A stretch of DNA of 64,000 bases from Gorsachius magnificus (taxonomy: Eukaryota > Chordata > Aves > Pelecaniformes > Ardeidae): positions 9,319,385 to 9,383,384 of the forward strand of contig CM067084.1 of assembly GCA_034008185.1 (NCBI GenBank). The letters are read 5' to 3'. The notes under the pieces are model-generated. The model ran no database searches. It had not been told where the DNA came from and saw nothing but the letters and a program-made list of their open reading frames with translations. The position numbers and the translations under genes are program-made. Shown piece by piece: positions 49,863-63,842 of this stretch; the first letter of the stretch is position 1, and each line of letters opens with the position of its first letter.

Positions 49863-52800
49863 ATGGCTAGAGACTTGCAAGTGGGAGTATATACAACCAA
49901 TGTGTACGCAGTAATTCTTTATTGGCTCGCACATTGGTAGGAACAATCAATTTTATTAGGCCAGCCAGAAATGTGCGCACCACCCCTCATGCAAACATCG
50001 GAGGAGTCTCTGCTGGTCAGTCAGGTGGAGAAGCATTGGCCTCTGCTGCTTCCTGGAACAAACTGTTCCTTGATCTTGCTGACTTTTTACTGTTACTTCT
50101 TTGAGTCTCTATACCTTTTCATGGCAGTATTTGTCTCTGGAGTCCTTGAGTTGCTGCTTTCAACTAAAAAAATTCACTTTGGTCTTTGTTTTTACTTTTT
50201 TTACTTCTTACTGCTTTTACTACTTCTTATCTTGCAGTGTTTTAGCTTGCATACTCTCTCACAGCTCAACAATATTTTTTTCTGTAAAGCTGAGCCAAGG
50301 TCATACCTCTGTGCTTTGCAGAACTCAGCCTCCGACCACAGAAATCTGAACTCCTGGACCATGGGTCTGGGTTCAATTTACAGAGAAGAGATGGCAATAC
50401 GTCAGAATTCCTGTTTAATTACATTGACTTGTTACATCCTTTAAGTTTAGTGGGGATGAATGTTGAACGGTCAGACTTACCACGAGATGTGTCACTCTTA
50501 GACGTAATGAATTTACAACCTGGAGAACCCCTGGGTGCTTTAGTGATGGTGCACACATGAAATGAAGAGCAGAATGTGATTCGTGTTCTTGAGACAGTCT
50601 AGACCCGTACACAGATATGAAGTTCACTTAAGCATCTGTATTTTATTTCTGTATCTGAAAACATCTGTGTTGATATTGCTACAGACAATTGCTTTTCTTT
50701 CAAAGAAAAAATGTCTGAGAAGTGCAACTGTTCCATCTAAGTTCACTTTTCCTACCACAGTCCCATTTAGGTTTCCTTAATGTACTTTCATACTAAACAG
50801 ACGCCTTGGCTGTAACCTTTTTGCCCTTCCTAAATGGTTACTCCAAAGTTTGCAGGCTTTGTAACGCTCCTGAAAAGATACTAGGTTATTAAATCAGTGA
50901 AAGCTTTTACAAATAGAACCCTCATGGAAAACATGCTGTTTCTCTATCCTTTTCTGCCATATTAAATGGTTTCTGCCTCGAGTATTTCTGCTGATCATCA
51001 CAGGGTGCGTAGATGTTAATGTGTTAGTTCAGAGAGGGGATGTCCTGGTGACATGAATCTTTCCATCCTCCTTCCTCGCCTGGCATTGGTTTGTGTTGCC
51101 AAATTGTCTTGGAGAACACAATCTGAGCTCCTTTTAGATTAAACTAAAATAAAAGGCAGGCTACAGGAGCATATTTAAAGTGCTTTAACTCCTAATGGTC
51201 ATTCAGTGCAGGAGACTGGGGTAGAGCTGGTATAAAGCATTTCCCCTTCCCTCCAGAAACACCTGTAGCATGGGGTTTTGGTTTCCAGCAACACCTATTC
51301 TGCTCCTCAGACTCGCTCTGATTGTGCTGCACAACTTGCTAATGAGAGCGTAGCCACAATTATGCTGTATTCTCATCAACCTCAAAAAAACTATATAAAG
51401 TGTGAGTCCTAAAAATAGGCTTAAATATTAGTGTTTTGGTGCTGTTTTCAACAGAATAGCATTTTAATAAATGATAGCCTACAAGCTCGGTTTATACCTC
51501 ACCATCATTAATAAAGTCTAATGAAAAATACAGGTCGTCAGCACAGTAGTTTGGTGTCTTTGTCTTTAAAGCAGATGCTTCATATTTCGCATCTGTTTAA
51601 TCCTGATGTTATCAGACGTGTGATGGAAATTTAGTAGGGAGTTCTATTGATGGTTACCAGAGTGAAACAGAATTCAGTTCTTTCACAGATACTCTTTGCT
51701 GAGTTGAGAAAGCAGTAGATCTTATTTTCAGCACTAAAATAAATGCAAAGGACTCTTATCTGTACTGAGAGAACACACTTCTGAAGTGCAGGAGAGTGAT
51801 TTCTTAATGGTGATGACTTTAATGGAGCTGTACTTGCAGACCTGAATTTCACTCATTGTCATTGTAGAACTCCAGAAAAAAGCTTTCCTGTTTAAAATCC
51901 TGGACTGTTTGTTTTTACACGGTGGCTTTCCTTCTAAACTGCAAGAATATAGGTAGCGTATCTTCTGCCACAGCTCAAACCATGGCATGGAGGCTTTTAA
52001 AGAAATTGCCGTCATGATTTTTCTCCGAACGTTTGTTACTAAAGGCAATCAAACTAAACAAAACTGATTCCTGCTGCTTTTTGTCTGATTCTGCAGATTG
52101 CCTTTACTATTGAGGTAGTCCTAAAGTGTAAACCTCCATATTTACTGATTAATCAGTAAACTCCATTTACTTTCTGAATTCTCTTTAATTCTTACAAAGT
52201 GTACAATAATTGAGAAAATGCACTCGGAGAAACCTCAGCTTTATGATGCAAAGAACAAGGCCACTTCTGCATTATTTTTGTGAAGTGTTCCACAAGTCCT
52301 ACGTGACCGTTTTTTCTGTGTAGCTTTGTTAATTGAGATCAGTGTATGGCCTTCCCTACAGAAATGATTCCTGGGAATGGAAGAAGGAAAGATGCTGCTG
52401 TCTCTGCATTGACTACTATGTATTAGGTTCCTGGACTCTTATAATTCAGTGACATTTGAATTAGGAGTACAATTTAACAAACGTGCTGGAAGCAGTGGTC
52501 AGAAAAAAACCCTAACGGTTCTGCCAGGTAAGCAAGTAACGGCTCACCAGGCAGAAGAAGGAACTTGAAAACTTATCTAATACCATGAAAAGAAATCTGG
52601 ATTTACAAGTCTTTTGCTAGCCACATTTGGAATGGAGAAAACAAGTACACTAACTGAGGAGTGAGGAAAAGCTAATGTTTGGTGCGCCTTCTGTGTCAGA
52701 GAAGCAGCTCTGGGTAGAATAGGGATAAGTATACCTCTTAGAGGACTTTAATCTTAGTCTTGGACTCCTTTTAGACTATTTAGAGAATGAGGTAGGTATG

Positions 52801-53328
52801 TACATGGGTGTCTTTCATATACAAGACATTTTTAAAAGTTAAATCTACAAACTGCTTGTGCTTCCTAAAATGGAGATTTGCAGGTATTATGTTGAACACA
52901 GACTTAAGGATCAGTGTGCTTCAGTAGTCCTGTGCCTCCTGAAGAAATGAACTGAAAATTGGAGCGTCCTGAGGCACAGATGTAGAAAAGGGTCTATTTT
53001 GAGGGAGGTTAATATTGGTTGATTCAGAAGAGCAGTTGGACTAGGAAGTCTCATGAAAGAGTGACTGATAGAGAGCTAGTGAGTGCTCTGGAAATGTACC
53101 AAAGATGCCAAAGAAAGAGAGAATTCTTAAGCTTGTTCAATCCAAGCAAGCCTAGACACACAAAGACTAAATATGGAGGGCTGAAACCCAACAGCTTGAT
53201 GAATGCCTGGACAGCTGTTTCAGCCTGTGATGTGTTTATAACACTGAGCTGGCTGGAGAAGTCCAAATCTCGTTCAGTCACAAGATACTCACCCACTGTG
53301 AAAACCAGCAAGACTTCCTGGCACTTTC
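49863..53328. other. Unique sequence, no gene recognised
   Basis: About 3.5 kb of ordinary non-coding sequence. An open frame of 157 codons at 49971-50444 is rich in Leu, Phe and Tyr because of T-rich DNA, and no family is recognisable. Confidence 0.5.
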
Positions 53329-53486
53329 TGGAACGGGTTGCCCAGCCCTGGAAACGTTCAAGGCCAGGTTGGATGGGGCTCTGAGCAACCTGATCTGGTT
53401 AGCGGTGTCCCTGCTCACTGCAGGGGGGTTGGGCTAGATGGCCTCTAGGGGTCCCTTCCAACCCAAACCATTCTATGATTCTATGA
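53329..53486 (+). mobile_element. CR1 LINE short 3' end
   Basis: The last 158 bp of a CR1 copy: GGAACGGGTTGCCCAG, CCAGGTTGGATGGGGCTCTG, GATGGCCTCTAGGGGTCCC, TTCCAACCCAAACCATTC and the TTCTATGATTCTATG tail. It is the same subfamily as 19025-19757. Compared with that copy, about 20 bp between GCCCAG and CCCTGG is deleted. Confidence 0.95.
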
Positions 53487-56400
53487 AAAATTGCTTCAGA
53501 AAGAGGGTGCTCTTGCTCAACTAACCATGCTGCATTTAGTACCCAGGGGACCACCAGTGTGATGCTTTTTCGTGGCCAACAGAGTCCAAATAACTTCCAA
53601 GTGTGGGAGGGACAACTGCCAGGAATGGAAACAACATAAAGAATATCCATGAGGAACAGGAGAAGAGGAAGTAAGAAGCATTTTAAAATAAAAAAAAAAG
53701 ATACAAGACAGGTTCTTCTCAATTAATGGAAGAATTTTGTTGAGGAAACTTTATATTGACTGAAGCAGAGTAACCTCTGAGGGAACATATAATTGTGTTT
53801 TGGCAGTCAGATCTAGCCTGTGATTTCTGGTGAAGAGATACTTTGAAAAGTGCTATTTACTTTGACCATGTAGATTACAAATATATTAGTAAAATGCTGT
53901 TATGCTTTGGTTACCTATTCATAGGAACGGATGGATCATCAGATTTTGGGTTCAAGCTAGTGCATTTTCTAGGAAAATTTGTATAATCAGCTCCTGCTTT
54001 GAAGTAAGAAACCAAATTGCAGATTCTTTTCTTAGACAGTTGGAGCTGTGTATATCTAACGAGCATTTTTCTCCTGAAAATGTTATTGCTGTGGTCTGTA
54101 TCAATGTAATTCTTCAGTTCATCTGCTGGTTTTGCTGTTTATCAGAGGACTTCTTGTTCATTCAACAAAGGTTTAGTGTAATCATGGCATAGATTTGGAC
54201 ATTAAAGGAAAACCACTAGAAGGGTCTGGAGGACCTGGGGTGAGAGAGTTCAAATATTCTGCTGTTCTGGTCATCAACTTCTGTTCTGTTTTCCTTTTGC
54301 ATGGGATTTGTTTGATTCATTCGACCTTTAATTCAAAGTATGAAGGCTGGTATCAATGAGCATGGAAGAAGTGTTTTGATCTTGTATCATGGGGCAAATT
54401 TAATTTGCACAGAATATTCCAAGAAGATTCTAAAAATTATGTCCCCAGATTGGGGTACAAAAGATGGGGAGAGGCATTAACTCTCAACTTTTACATTTTA
54501 TGTCTTTTTCCTTTCAGAACTGCTACTGTAATACTAGAACAGAAGAATTAGTCATTCCTAAGTCTGGTACCTAAACCAGTGAAGAATAAGGTTGCCTCTC
54601 CCTATGAAATGTAGCAGTCAGCAGTTCTTACATAGATGAAAAAGGGGAAAAGTGTCAGGAAATGAGGACATTCCAAACCCTGGATCATACATTCTGCACA
54701 TCCACTAAGGGACACTTTGTGGTTTATCATTCACCACAAAATAGCTGTGGAACTGCCCTTTATGTATGTTCCCTTCTGGTTTGGGTGGGTTGGGTTTTTT
54801 GTTGTTGGTTTTGGGGTTTTTTTCCAGGGCTTTTTTGCTTTTGTACGAGAGAGGAAGACATGATGCTGAAACGTCCTCTACTCTTATAGTACAGGAAAAA
54901 TGAATGCCAATAATCTTTCTTTCAAAATCAAAATAGAGCTCCATAAATATCAGAAATTATTTTTATAAATGATTTTGGATTATCAGGAAAAATCTGTATT
55001 TTTTAAATTATATAAAAAAAAAAGGGTATACATTTTAAATAAACTCACTGTGGTGATATTTCTTGTATAGGTTCTGTTGTCTGTGTGACCAAAAATACAC
55101 ATGTACGCACAACAGGGATAACACGGTGCAAGGACTGAACATGTGTTAAGCAATAATATCAAAAGAAGAACTACCTCCCTAATGTTTAAATCAAAATCAT
55201 TAGTATATTGCTTTCTTTTTTAAAAAAAAGTAAATTGTTAATTGCCTGGGGCACATTAGCACCCAGTCTGACAAACACTTATTAAGTTGTCTAATTTTAG
55301 GTATGATAGCAGTCCAGTTGATGTCTCCGAACCTAAATGTGTGGAAAACAGGGTCTGTGGAGGTACTGGGTCTGCCTGGCAGGCAGTTCACTTTCTTCAT
55401 AGCAGCCTGTATGGTATTTAAAATACTGGACAGATTTTTTTGTTGTTGTTGTTTTTGCTTTGTTTCCAAGCAAAATAACATTCTGGTTTTTTTAACCACT
55501 TGAGATCTTAGTGTTGATTTTTCTTTTGCGTTATTTTATACAAGAGGAAAATGAATTAGCAGAACAGCTTTATCCAAAAAGTTATTAACTACGAGCTTAC
55601 AATTGCCTCTAATGGCATTTTATATAAAGATAACAAATCAGTAAATATTATAGTCATTAGCGTTAATCTGGTATATTAAAGTAATTAAACTATTTAAATG
55701 TTAGTTTTTATAAATCATACTTTTCTAGAAGACTCCACATAGGAAGTTTAAGAATGAATTTGCAAAAACCTATGTGCTTTCTCTGTATCTGTGGGCTGCT
55801 TCTGGTCTTATCGTAATGAAAAGCTGCACCGGGATGTTCTGATTGCGATCTGAAGATTCTCCAAAGTTTGGGCTACTTCACTCATGCACATGCTTAGGAA
55901 GTTCTCCTCTCGGAGTTATCTCACTAATCTCAGTGCAATGGAAGTCTCTCTTGATTTCTGCTGTGCTGGTGAGATCACAGCTTTCATCCTTTTACCATCC
56001 TCTTTGCCACTAAAAGAAAAAGAAAACTGGCAGGACTTCTCTGAGTGGAAAAGCAGCAAATTGCTGATGACATAGCCATGGGTTGCCCTGGGAGTACTCA
56101 CTGCATCCTTCAGTTTAATTTGCTTAATGTATGTAATTAATTAAGCAACTACAAAATGATAGAAATGTATTTGTGGATTCAGTCTCTGTAAATTAGTGAT
56201 AAACAATTTGATACTGCAGGATGTTAGTGCTTTCTGTGTGGGACTAATGATCTCTAATGCCTCAGCAGTCGTTTGTGGAGCTCACCATGTTTACCTATTA
56301 AAATGAAGTCATTACATTTCGCTGTAGAAATCAGAATGCTCTTGGTATTACCTGTATTTGGCTGTGAACTTCTGATAACGAATACGACCTGAATGTTTAG

Positions 56401-59400
56401 CTGCATCCTGGTGGACAGGACCCTGTGTTATGGGTAGATACTCTTTTAGCTTTAGCGTTTGTAGAGACGTGGAGGATTCAGGTGAAATATCAGCAGTTAA
56501 TTCAGTGGTGCAGGGCATTCTGCAACCTGAAATTTAGCAGAATTACCCTTCTTTTTTTTAGGAAGCCTCACCTACCTGATCTTTCTCAAATCTTCTACAC
56601 AGCAACTATATGAGACAAGTTTTTAAGCGTGATGCATTTTATGGGAGTCAAGGGATTAAGGTGTCCTCCTCAGAGCTTGATTTACAAACATTTAGGTATG
56701 CACGCTTCTGTGTAATGTCACTGGAAAACATAATGCTACTCATGAGGACCAGTGACTTTGGGGTTAAAGTAAGTATCTTCAACAAAGGCAAAGAGCACTA
56801 AAGAAGAGCAGCACTCTCCTAAAGGGTGGAAATCTTTTACAGTGCTTGGGCTGAATAACTAAAACTTGCCTAGAGACAGCTTGAGTGCACACCGGTGCTG
56901 TGCCCGCATGGTGTGCAGTTCCACATGCATAGTTACATATGAAGCTACTGATTCTGCATCCACACATGATAATTTTTTGTACATGAAAACCTGTAGAACA
57001 AAATTCGAAATGCTAAACTGAAAGAATTTTCAAAATTAGGCTCAAGACCAAGCCTTCCTGCTTTCCTATACAGCATTCTTGCTGTTTTTCTTCCCTCAAA
57101 CTATTTAAAGGAAACTGATAATTTAGCTGGAGTCCAGGCACATGGTTATTAGTGTCATCTGTACCCAAGAGATAAGTGACGTAACCTTAGGGCAAAGGAA
57201 AAAAAATTGCAACTTCACTTCTTTCTTGTAAAAGTTGTGTTGTTTTTTTTTTCTTGAGGAAATTCATGCGGTTTGTCGTCACTGTCAAGCAGCGTAACAT
57301 GCTTATGAACTTAGTCTCTTAGAAAATGTATTATTTGTTCATTTTTGCAAGCGGTGGCCTACATATACAGGAGATTTTCCTATATGTGGAACAAAATGAT
57401 TTCTCAATAGGGAGGTGTAAGCTGAATGTGCTGGTATTATCAATAGAGGTTAAAAATACAAAAAAGTGAAGATATTTTAGTTGGTGTCCTATATCTGTAG
57501 CATATCTAGCAAAAGTCTTATGCAAGTCTCTGACCTAAAATATTGTGTTGTTTTTAAAAATGAGTCAAGCATTAAGAGTTTTTTCCTGCAGTTTTTAAAA
57601 AGTAGTATAGTCAGAACAAAATTACTAAGCACAAAGATATGAGATACAATGATTTAGCCCAAAACTTGGGCTGAGATGCGTGTTCTCCATCCCTTTTATT
57701 AAAGTTGAGGCATTGTGCAATAGAGTCATGAAGGGGGATGAGAACAAGCAGGCCCTTTGGCTCTGCAGCACAGTGTTGCGAAATTCAGTTTGGAGAAAGT
57801 GGAAGCATGTAACCAATAGGTAGCCCTAGACCATCGCATCTGGCTTCACTGGGCTGAGCCTGAAGCCATGACCTCGTTATGCAAACTGAAGCAGTTCAGA
57901 TCATGCCAAAAAAATAAGAGCTGCAGATCTTCAAGGAATGTTGCAATCATGCAGGGAGGTACTAAGTAAGTTTAGACTATTCCAGAGCCAGACAAATGAG
58001 CAAGAATCTGCTGAACTACATTTTTAGCTTTGGACATCAAAGTCCTTTTGATCCAGTCTCAGTAACCTAGCACATTTTTCACTTTACTTCTGCTTAATGC
58101 TCTCAGACCTGGCCTAAGTTTTCACAGGGTTAAATGTGTCTATTTTTGTGCTGTGAAGTGTAAACAGGGTCAGTGCAGCAAACACCTTGCTAAGTATGAC
58201 TTCATTTGGTGCATATGCTGGAAATGACATGCAGCTTTTAAGCCCTCTGTCGACTAATTCCTTGTTTGGTCTTCAGGTTGAGATGGTGGTCTTCAATCAG
58301 AGTATGATGTCTTGTGCTCGATACATCAGTTTATTAAAAAACATCAGGCAATTTGAGTGGCAATGGCTATATAGAATTCTTTGCAATTATAAAACGTAGG
58401 CTCAGGAAAAATCCTGGCTCCACAGAACTTAGTGGCATAAACACTCATTCCCAGTGAAAAGAGCATTCCAACTCACGCTTTTGGTTTCAGTGGTTGCTTA
58501 CGAGCTGTAGGCACGTGGAAGGAATTTTTTAAGTAAGACAAGTGTCTTCTTCCCTTAGCTGGGCTTGGAGATCTCCTGACTTTGAGATACTTGCAAAAAC
58601 AAAGCGTGCATGTGCGTATGTAGTAGAAAAGGATTTTGTGTGTATGTCGTGGCTTGATTTTCTGGACTGCTATTTTTTCCTGGGAAAAGACAGACTTCAG
58701 GGTATTAGTGTATCTTTGGCAACTTTAAAAGGATTTAAAACATTTAATCAGCTGATGTTAGTTGTATTCTAAAGGGTAACCAGCTTACTTGGTTAATGGG
58801 GCTCCCTCACTGGGGCCAGTTCATGGCATAGGTACACATTTTCAATACTTATTCATCCTGTTCACATGAAATGACAGGGCTTATGCAATCAGTGATCTTG
58901 GTCTTTCATTACGTCGCCTGAGGTTTGGGACCTTTTTGCTGTCACTGATTTCCTTCACTGAAATCGGACTCCTGCAAACAAGCTAACTAGGATGTCTCAG
59001 GCATGTGTCGGGCACTACTCAGTGCACAATACTTGCAACGTTTTATTAAGGCAGTCATGAAAGATGCTTAATTTCCGTAAAAAGGAGGGAACCCCAAAGA
59101 ACCCACGGGAGCAGCTCTTGGAAAAGCATGAAATAAAGATGAACACGTGAAGGTAGAGCCGAATTGTCGCTCCAGGCTCCAGCGCTGGCATGTTGGGAGA
59201 GGAAAAATCCCTTTTCTCCCTCTGTGCATCCGTCCAGCCTATCAGTCAATATGTGCTTTATTACAGATGTTATTGATCCAACGTACTACACCAGTGTGCC
59301 AGTACAAGTTGTACTTTGGCACGGGACTCTCTGCTATGGGGCTGGCGCTCTTTCAGGCTTTCCTGAACTTATCTTCTGTAAACTTTTTTTCCCCCCCTCT

Positions 59401-62400
59401 GTGTGCTGTGGCTGAAGACTGTGCCTGGCTCCCTTAAGTAGTTGGGCCCTTTTCCAGAAGAGATCTGAGACACTGTGGGCTCACCTTTAGCTTTGGCTGA
59501 GGGCAGAGATGCTGCTATGGTTGGCTGAATATTTGAGAAGGCGAGTAGGCTGGAACTGCGGTTTTGGCAGTTACGTAAGGATACGTGCGCTCGCTGCAGG
59601 ATGTGCCCGTTCCTCCTTTAGAGATACCAGATCACAGGCACTTGGCACGCTTACTTTGCCCCAGTACTTGCACTTCCACGTGAAGAAAGTAACCTGCTGC
59701 AGATTGTCAAAGAAACATAAATGTGCGACGGTTTAAAAGCATGTTGTGGATAAAAGAGAGAGAGATACATTCTTTTCTGACTTGTGCAATTTGAGGAGCA
59801 AACATAGATGTTTACCCTGTGCCAAAATCTGCCCACATAAGCAGATCAGACTGACTTTTTTTTTTTTTTTTCTTTAATGTTGTTCTGGAAGGTCAGAAGC
59901 TATTTTGTTTGCTGCAGGTTTTTTTTGCTTAGTGAAGCAAAGTTCACAGGAGCCAGAGTAATAATTTGATTTCCAAGTTTTCTTCATTCTTCACTGTGTG
60001 CTTAGTTAAATATATCCGTGGCAGTGTCAGCTTTGAGCAGCAGCAAAGAAGCTGTAACTTCTAAATAAGCAATAAATGCCTTTGTCCATTTAAAAAAAAA
60101 AAACAAAAAACTTAAGAATTACTGTTATAGATGGTATGAAATGGCTCAAGAGCTGTTTACATCCTGACTGCTTGTATTACGTGCACTGAAAATTTATGAT
60201 GTAGCTGTTTGAGGTTCTGCCTCTGAACATCTTCACGTGCAAAGACTCCGCTGCCTCCCGTAACTCTCATTGCTCTCCTAGAGTCTGATGCAGAAATTTG
60301 GGGGTAGACACATCCAGCGCACAAATGCAGTGTTAAGGATAGCTGACCTTTTGTATCGTGTATGTTTCGAACGGCGCCGAAGGCTTACGCTATTGTAATA
60401 TGTTAGGGCTGAATCACGAGATTGAGTCTCTTCGCTTTGCCAGGGGCAGTTTTCATTCCTATCTCTTTACCATTATGTCTCAATGTCTTATTTGCTAAAT
60501 AGATAATAATTCTCTACCTGATAAGGATACTGCGGCTTTTCTTATGTTTGTGAATTTTTTACTGGGTATGTATTTCTGATAAGCTCCTGGCAAAGCAGAA
60601 ACATAACAGTGTGGACTCTGTTGGTTTGGGTACATACTAATGCCAGCCAGATACAGATACGGTCAGCTAGAGCCATTCGCTGCGAGGTTATGTGGCTCAT
60701 TTGACACATGGGATAAACTGCCCTGTTTATCCCAGTACCCTCCTGCCCTTTTTGGGGGGGTTAGAGATGGAGGGAGAGAGGTTAGACAAGGACTCAACTT
60801 TCCCTATTGTGTTCTTTTGTCCTGGATATTCTGAGCTTCTTGTTCCGAGTCCTGTTCACTAGTGTTGAACCTCTGAATATATATAATAGTGAAATGGAAG
60901 TAGATGAGGCAGCTTTTATTACATTTTTGCTGATTAAAACTTTCTGAGCTTACTTATGCAATGAAACTTGTAGAAAAGCTCAGCAATCAGGAAAAAGACA
61001 TTTAATTTTGTTTTCTCAGTCATTTTTCCTATGTGTTAAACACTGAGTAACTTCATTTCTAAAACATAGAATTGCTAAGGTAAAATAGCTGAAGTAAACA
61101 ACAGTTGCCTATATGTTTGAGTAGCATTTTCTTTATTTAGAAGTGATGACTTCTTTACACCCTTGTTGCCTTATATCTGTGTACTATTGAGCTAAAGTTA
61201 CCAGCATTTGAAGTAGTTTTTGGGTCAACTGCATGTGAAATCAGTGGACCTCTTATCTGCTAAGGGAGAAAATTTGCCCTTTGTCAAAATTTTGGTTGAC
61301 ACATCCCCTAAGGAGGATTTCAAGCATGGAAACTGATGAACTGGGAAACTGAGGAAGGGGAGCTATACTTATTGAGGATAAACTGAGCATCTCCTCCGCA
61401 TTGTAGCTTGTCTCTAATTGTCCTCGATCTGTTTTCTGCCATGGAGGGTGTATGATCTTTTGGCCCTTGTGGCAGACCTCAGTTTCATGGTCTGGAAACA
61501 GCTTTAAATTCAATAAACTGTGAGTCATTGCATTTGGAAGAGGCTGTCCGAGAAGAGACCACAAATAGAAGCAACTCTGGGGCAGTTCCATAAAGTACCG
61601 AGTGGAACCCAGAAGGGCTGTGTGGGAAGCTACTTCCAAGGTTTCTGCTCTTTCCAGAAATGTTAACCACAAGCTGCTCAGAGCAAATTCAACAGCTGAT
61701 CTTCTTTTTTCTAGTTTAATCTTTTTCTGACTCTTAAGGATCCAGAGTTGAAGTTACCTTTTTTTAAAATTTTTTAAAGCCATATTGGCACTAGGTTTTT
61801 ACTGAAAAAAAGAAACTGATTTTTGTTGTACTTCCCCAATAAACTGGTACCACTACTCCACTTTTAGCAACTGGTTTTCAGGACACACTCTGCAATCAGA
61901 AAGTCTGTAGTCAGATTCTTTTGAACTCTTCTACGAGTCTTGTCAGAGCACCTTTCTTTCACGACATGATTTCTGCCTGCACAAACACAATTTAATACTG
62001 AAGTTCATTTAAATTAGCTAGTGTAGCGTTGCTTGATGAGCTGCCAGGTAGACACGTGTATATACTTCAACTGAGACTTGATCTGCTGCTGCTAAACTCT
62101 CACTTGCCTGAGGTTTTCACACTCCATTCTTCCTGTACTTAGGGCATTACCTTGGCTGCTAATTACTTCTCTCATCATGTACAAAATTGTGTTGTTTACC
62201 TTAAAGGTGATGCATCAGCTTCATCCCACTTAACTCGCAGACCTGCAAGTTAACTGCCTGCTTCTACTTCTTCCCTTGAGGTTCTTGTTCTACTGGTTCC
62301 CTGTCAGCTTCTGCTTTTCAATTAGAATAACTTGGAAACACTTGATTTCAGTAGCTGTACTTCTAGATTTTGGATTTTAGTAAGTTTTACCTATTGTGCA

Positions 62401-62614
62401 TACCTGCTCCCACTTCACTTTCAGATGAATATACAATATCAGCGGTTGCATATCTGTCCAATGACTGTGTTTGACTTGCAAAAATATTTTAAGATACCTA
62501 TGTGCAAAATGTCATGGAGGTATACTTTGTACGGTGGTGTGTGCTACAGACCAGGCCAAAGGAGAGGATACAGTTTAATCATTAGAAACCTCGAACTGAG
62601 AGGCATGACTTTAG
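53487..62614. other. Unique sequence, no gene recognised
   Basis: About 9 kb without a recognised exon. A T16 run lies at 59856-59871 and an AATAAA plus A-rich tract at 60071-60110, described separately. Confidence 0.5.
60071..60110 (+). other. AATAAA followed by A-rich tract
   Basis: An AATAAA hexamer at 60071-60076 is followed about 16 nt later by 12 A residues and then CAAAAAA. The spacing is that of a polyadenylated transcript end copied into DNA, or of a genomic mRNA 3' end next to an A-rich stretch. No upstream gene is recognised. Confidence 0.4.
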
Positions 62615-62730
62615 GTTTCTATTCTTGGTTTTAATGCTGACTTAACATGTGACTTGTGCAAGTGATTTAACCTTTGTATGCCCCTGCCTACCCACACATA
62701 AAATGAATATGAGAATCTCTGCTTCTCAAG
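62615..62730 (+). repeat. MIR-like SINE remnant
   Basis: The order of blocks matches the MIR consensus: an ATTCTTGG-type segment, ATGTGACTTGTGCAAGTGAT, TTAACCTTTGTATGCCCCTG, then ATAAAATGAATATGAGAAT. The MIR counterparts are TGTGACCTTGGGCAAGT, TTAACCTCTCTGTGCCTCAG and TAAAATGGGGATAAT. MIRs are ancient tRNA-derived SINEs found across amniotes, and divergence here is high. The edges are approximate. Confidence 0.65.
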
Positions 62731-63811
62731 TTTTGTCATTAAAAAGACTACGCTAGTCCCTCTGTTGCAAGCAACCCGTTTGATAGCAAGTTAAATATAA
62801 AGTTCAGCTCTAAAGATTCATTTTCATCCCTCTCCATCCTCATCCCTTAACGGCACAGCTTCTACTTACTGGGTTGCTGGCTCATACACCCAGTTAGTGA
62901 CCTCTCACAACAACTACATTTCAATAAAACAAAGGCACTATAAACTAGAAGAATGAGGCTTGGGAACACAGGAGAAAGCACATCTTCAGAGTATGGCCTG
63001 TGAACCTGCAAATCACCCCCACACGCAAGCCTGGTAGCTGTAAACCTCAGCTTCGGAGAAAAAGGGAGTAACATACTACCTGATCTTCGTCTTTTTGACC
63101 TCCCTAATCCAAGCATACCATAATTCAGTACTTATATAGATAAAGAGAAAGAAGAAAAAGCCAAATCAGCAGTTAATTTTTTTGTGCGTAATTTTGTGGA
63201 GTGGTCAGGTGCCGTGTTGCCATAAATGATGTATTTGGATTAGACAAAACTCTGACAACCGTGTTCCTCTATGGTCCACACGTCAGCCGTGTGAGCAAGT
63301 TTTATTTCTGCAGGAGTTAAAAATATTGTACTTATGCAATTTGTAAGTGGTATAGATTTACATATGCATGAGTCAAAATCTTTTTTTTTCCCCTTGCTCA
63401 TGTGAGTAGACCAACTAGAGACAAAACGGACCTCGATGGGATTTGGCCTGGCTGTGCATCTCTCTCACCTCTCTGCAATACATACATCTCTCACATGACA
63501 TGGGAAAGCTCTCTGGAAGTTCTTACTCTCAAAGATTAAGTACCAGCTAAAGTTTTGACAGTGCTCGTTTGGATCCGCACTGTATTCTTCCCCTCAAGTT
63601 TCTAGACTTCAAAATAAAGAAGGAGAAAATGGAAGTAGAAATTCTTAAAAACTGGAGCCAAAGGAGCAAAAGAACAGTTTTGAGTTCTAAGTGATACTTG
63701 GACTAAGTTTAACAGTGGGGAGAAACTCAACTTCATTAGCTTAACCAGCGTGTGCAGAGACTGCAAGAATTAGTGGAAAAGATTCCAGGTCTAAAAGGAG
63801 TATTATCAAAT

Positions 63812-63842
<31 letters not shown>

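Noticed and set aside
54778..54825. GGGTGGGTTGGG-type stretch resembling telomeric repeat
   Set aside because: Too short and irregular for an interstitial telomere sequence; simple T/G richness explains it.
61253..61672. 139-codon minus-strand open frame
   Set aside because: No domain or splice support; length is compatible with chance in 64 kb.
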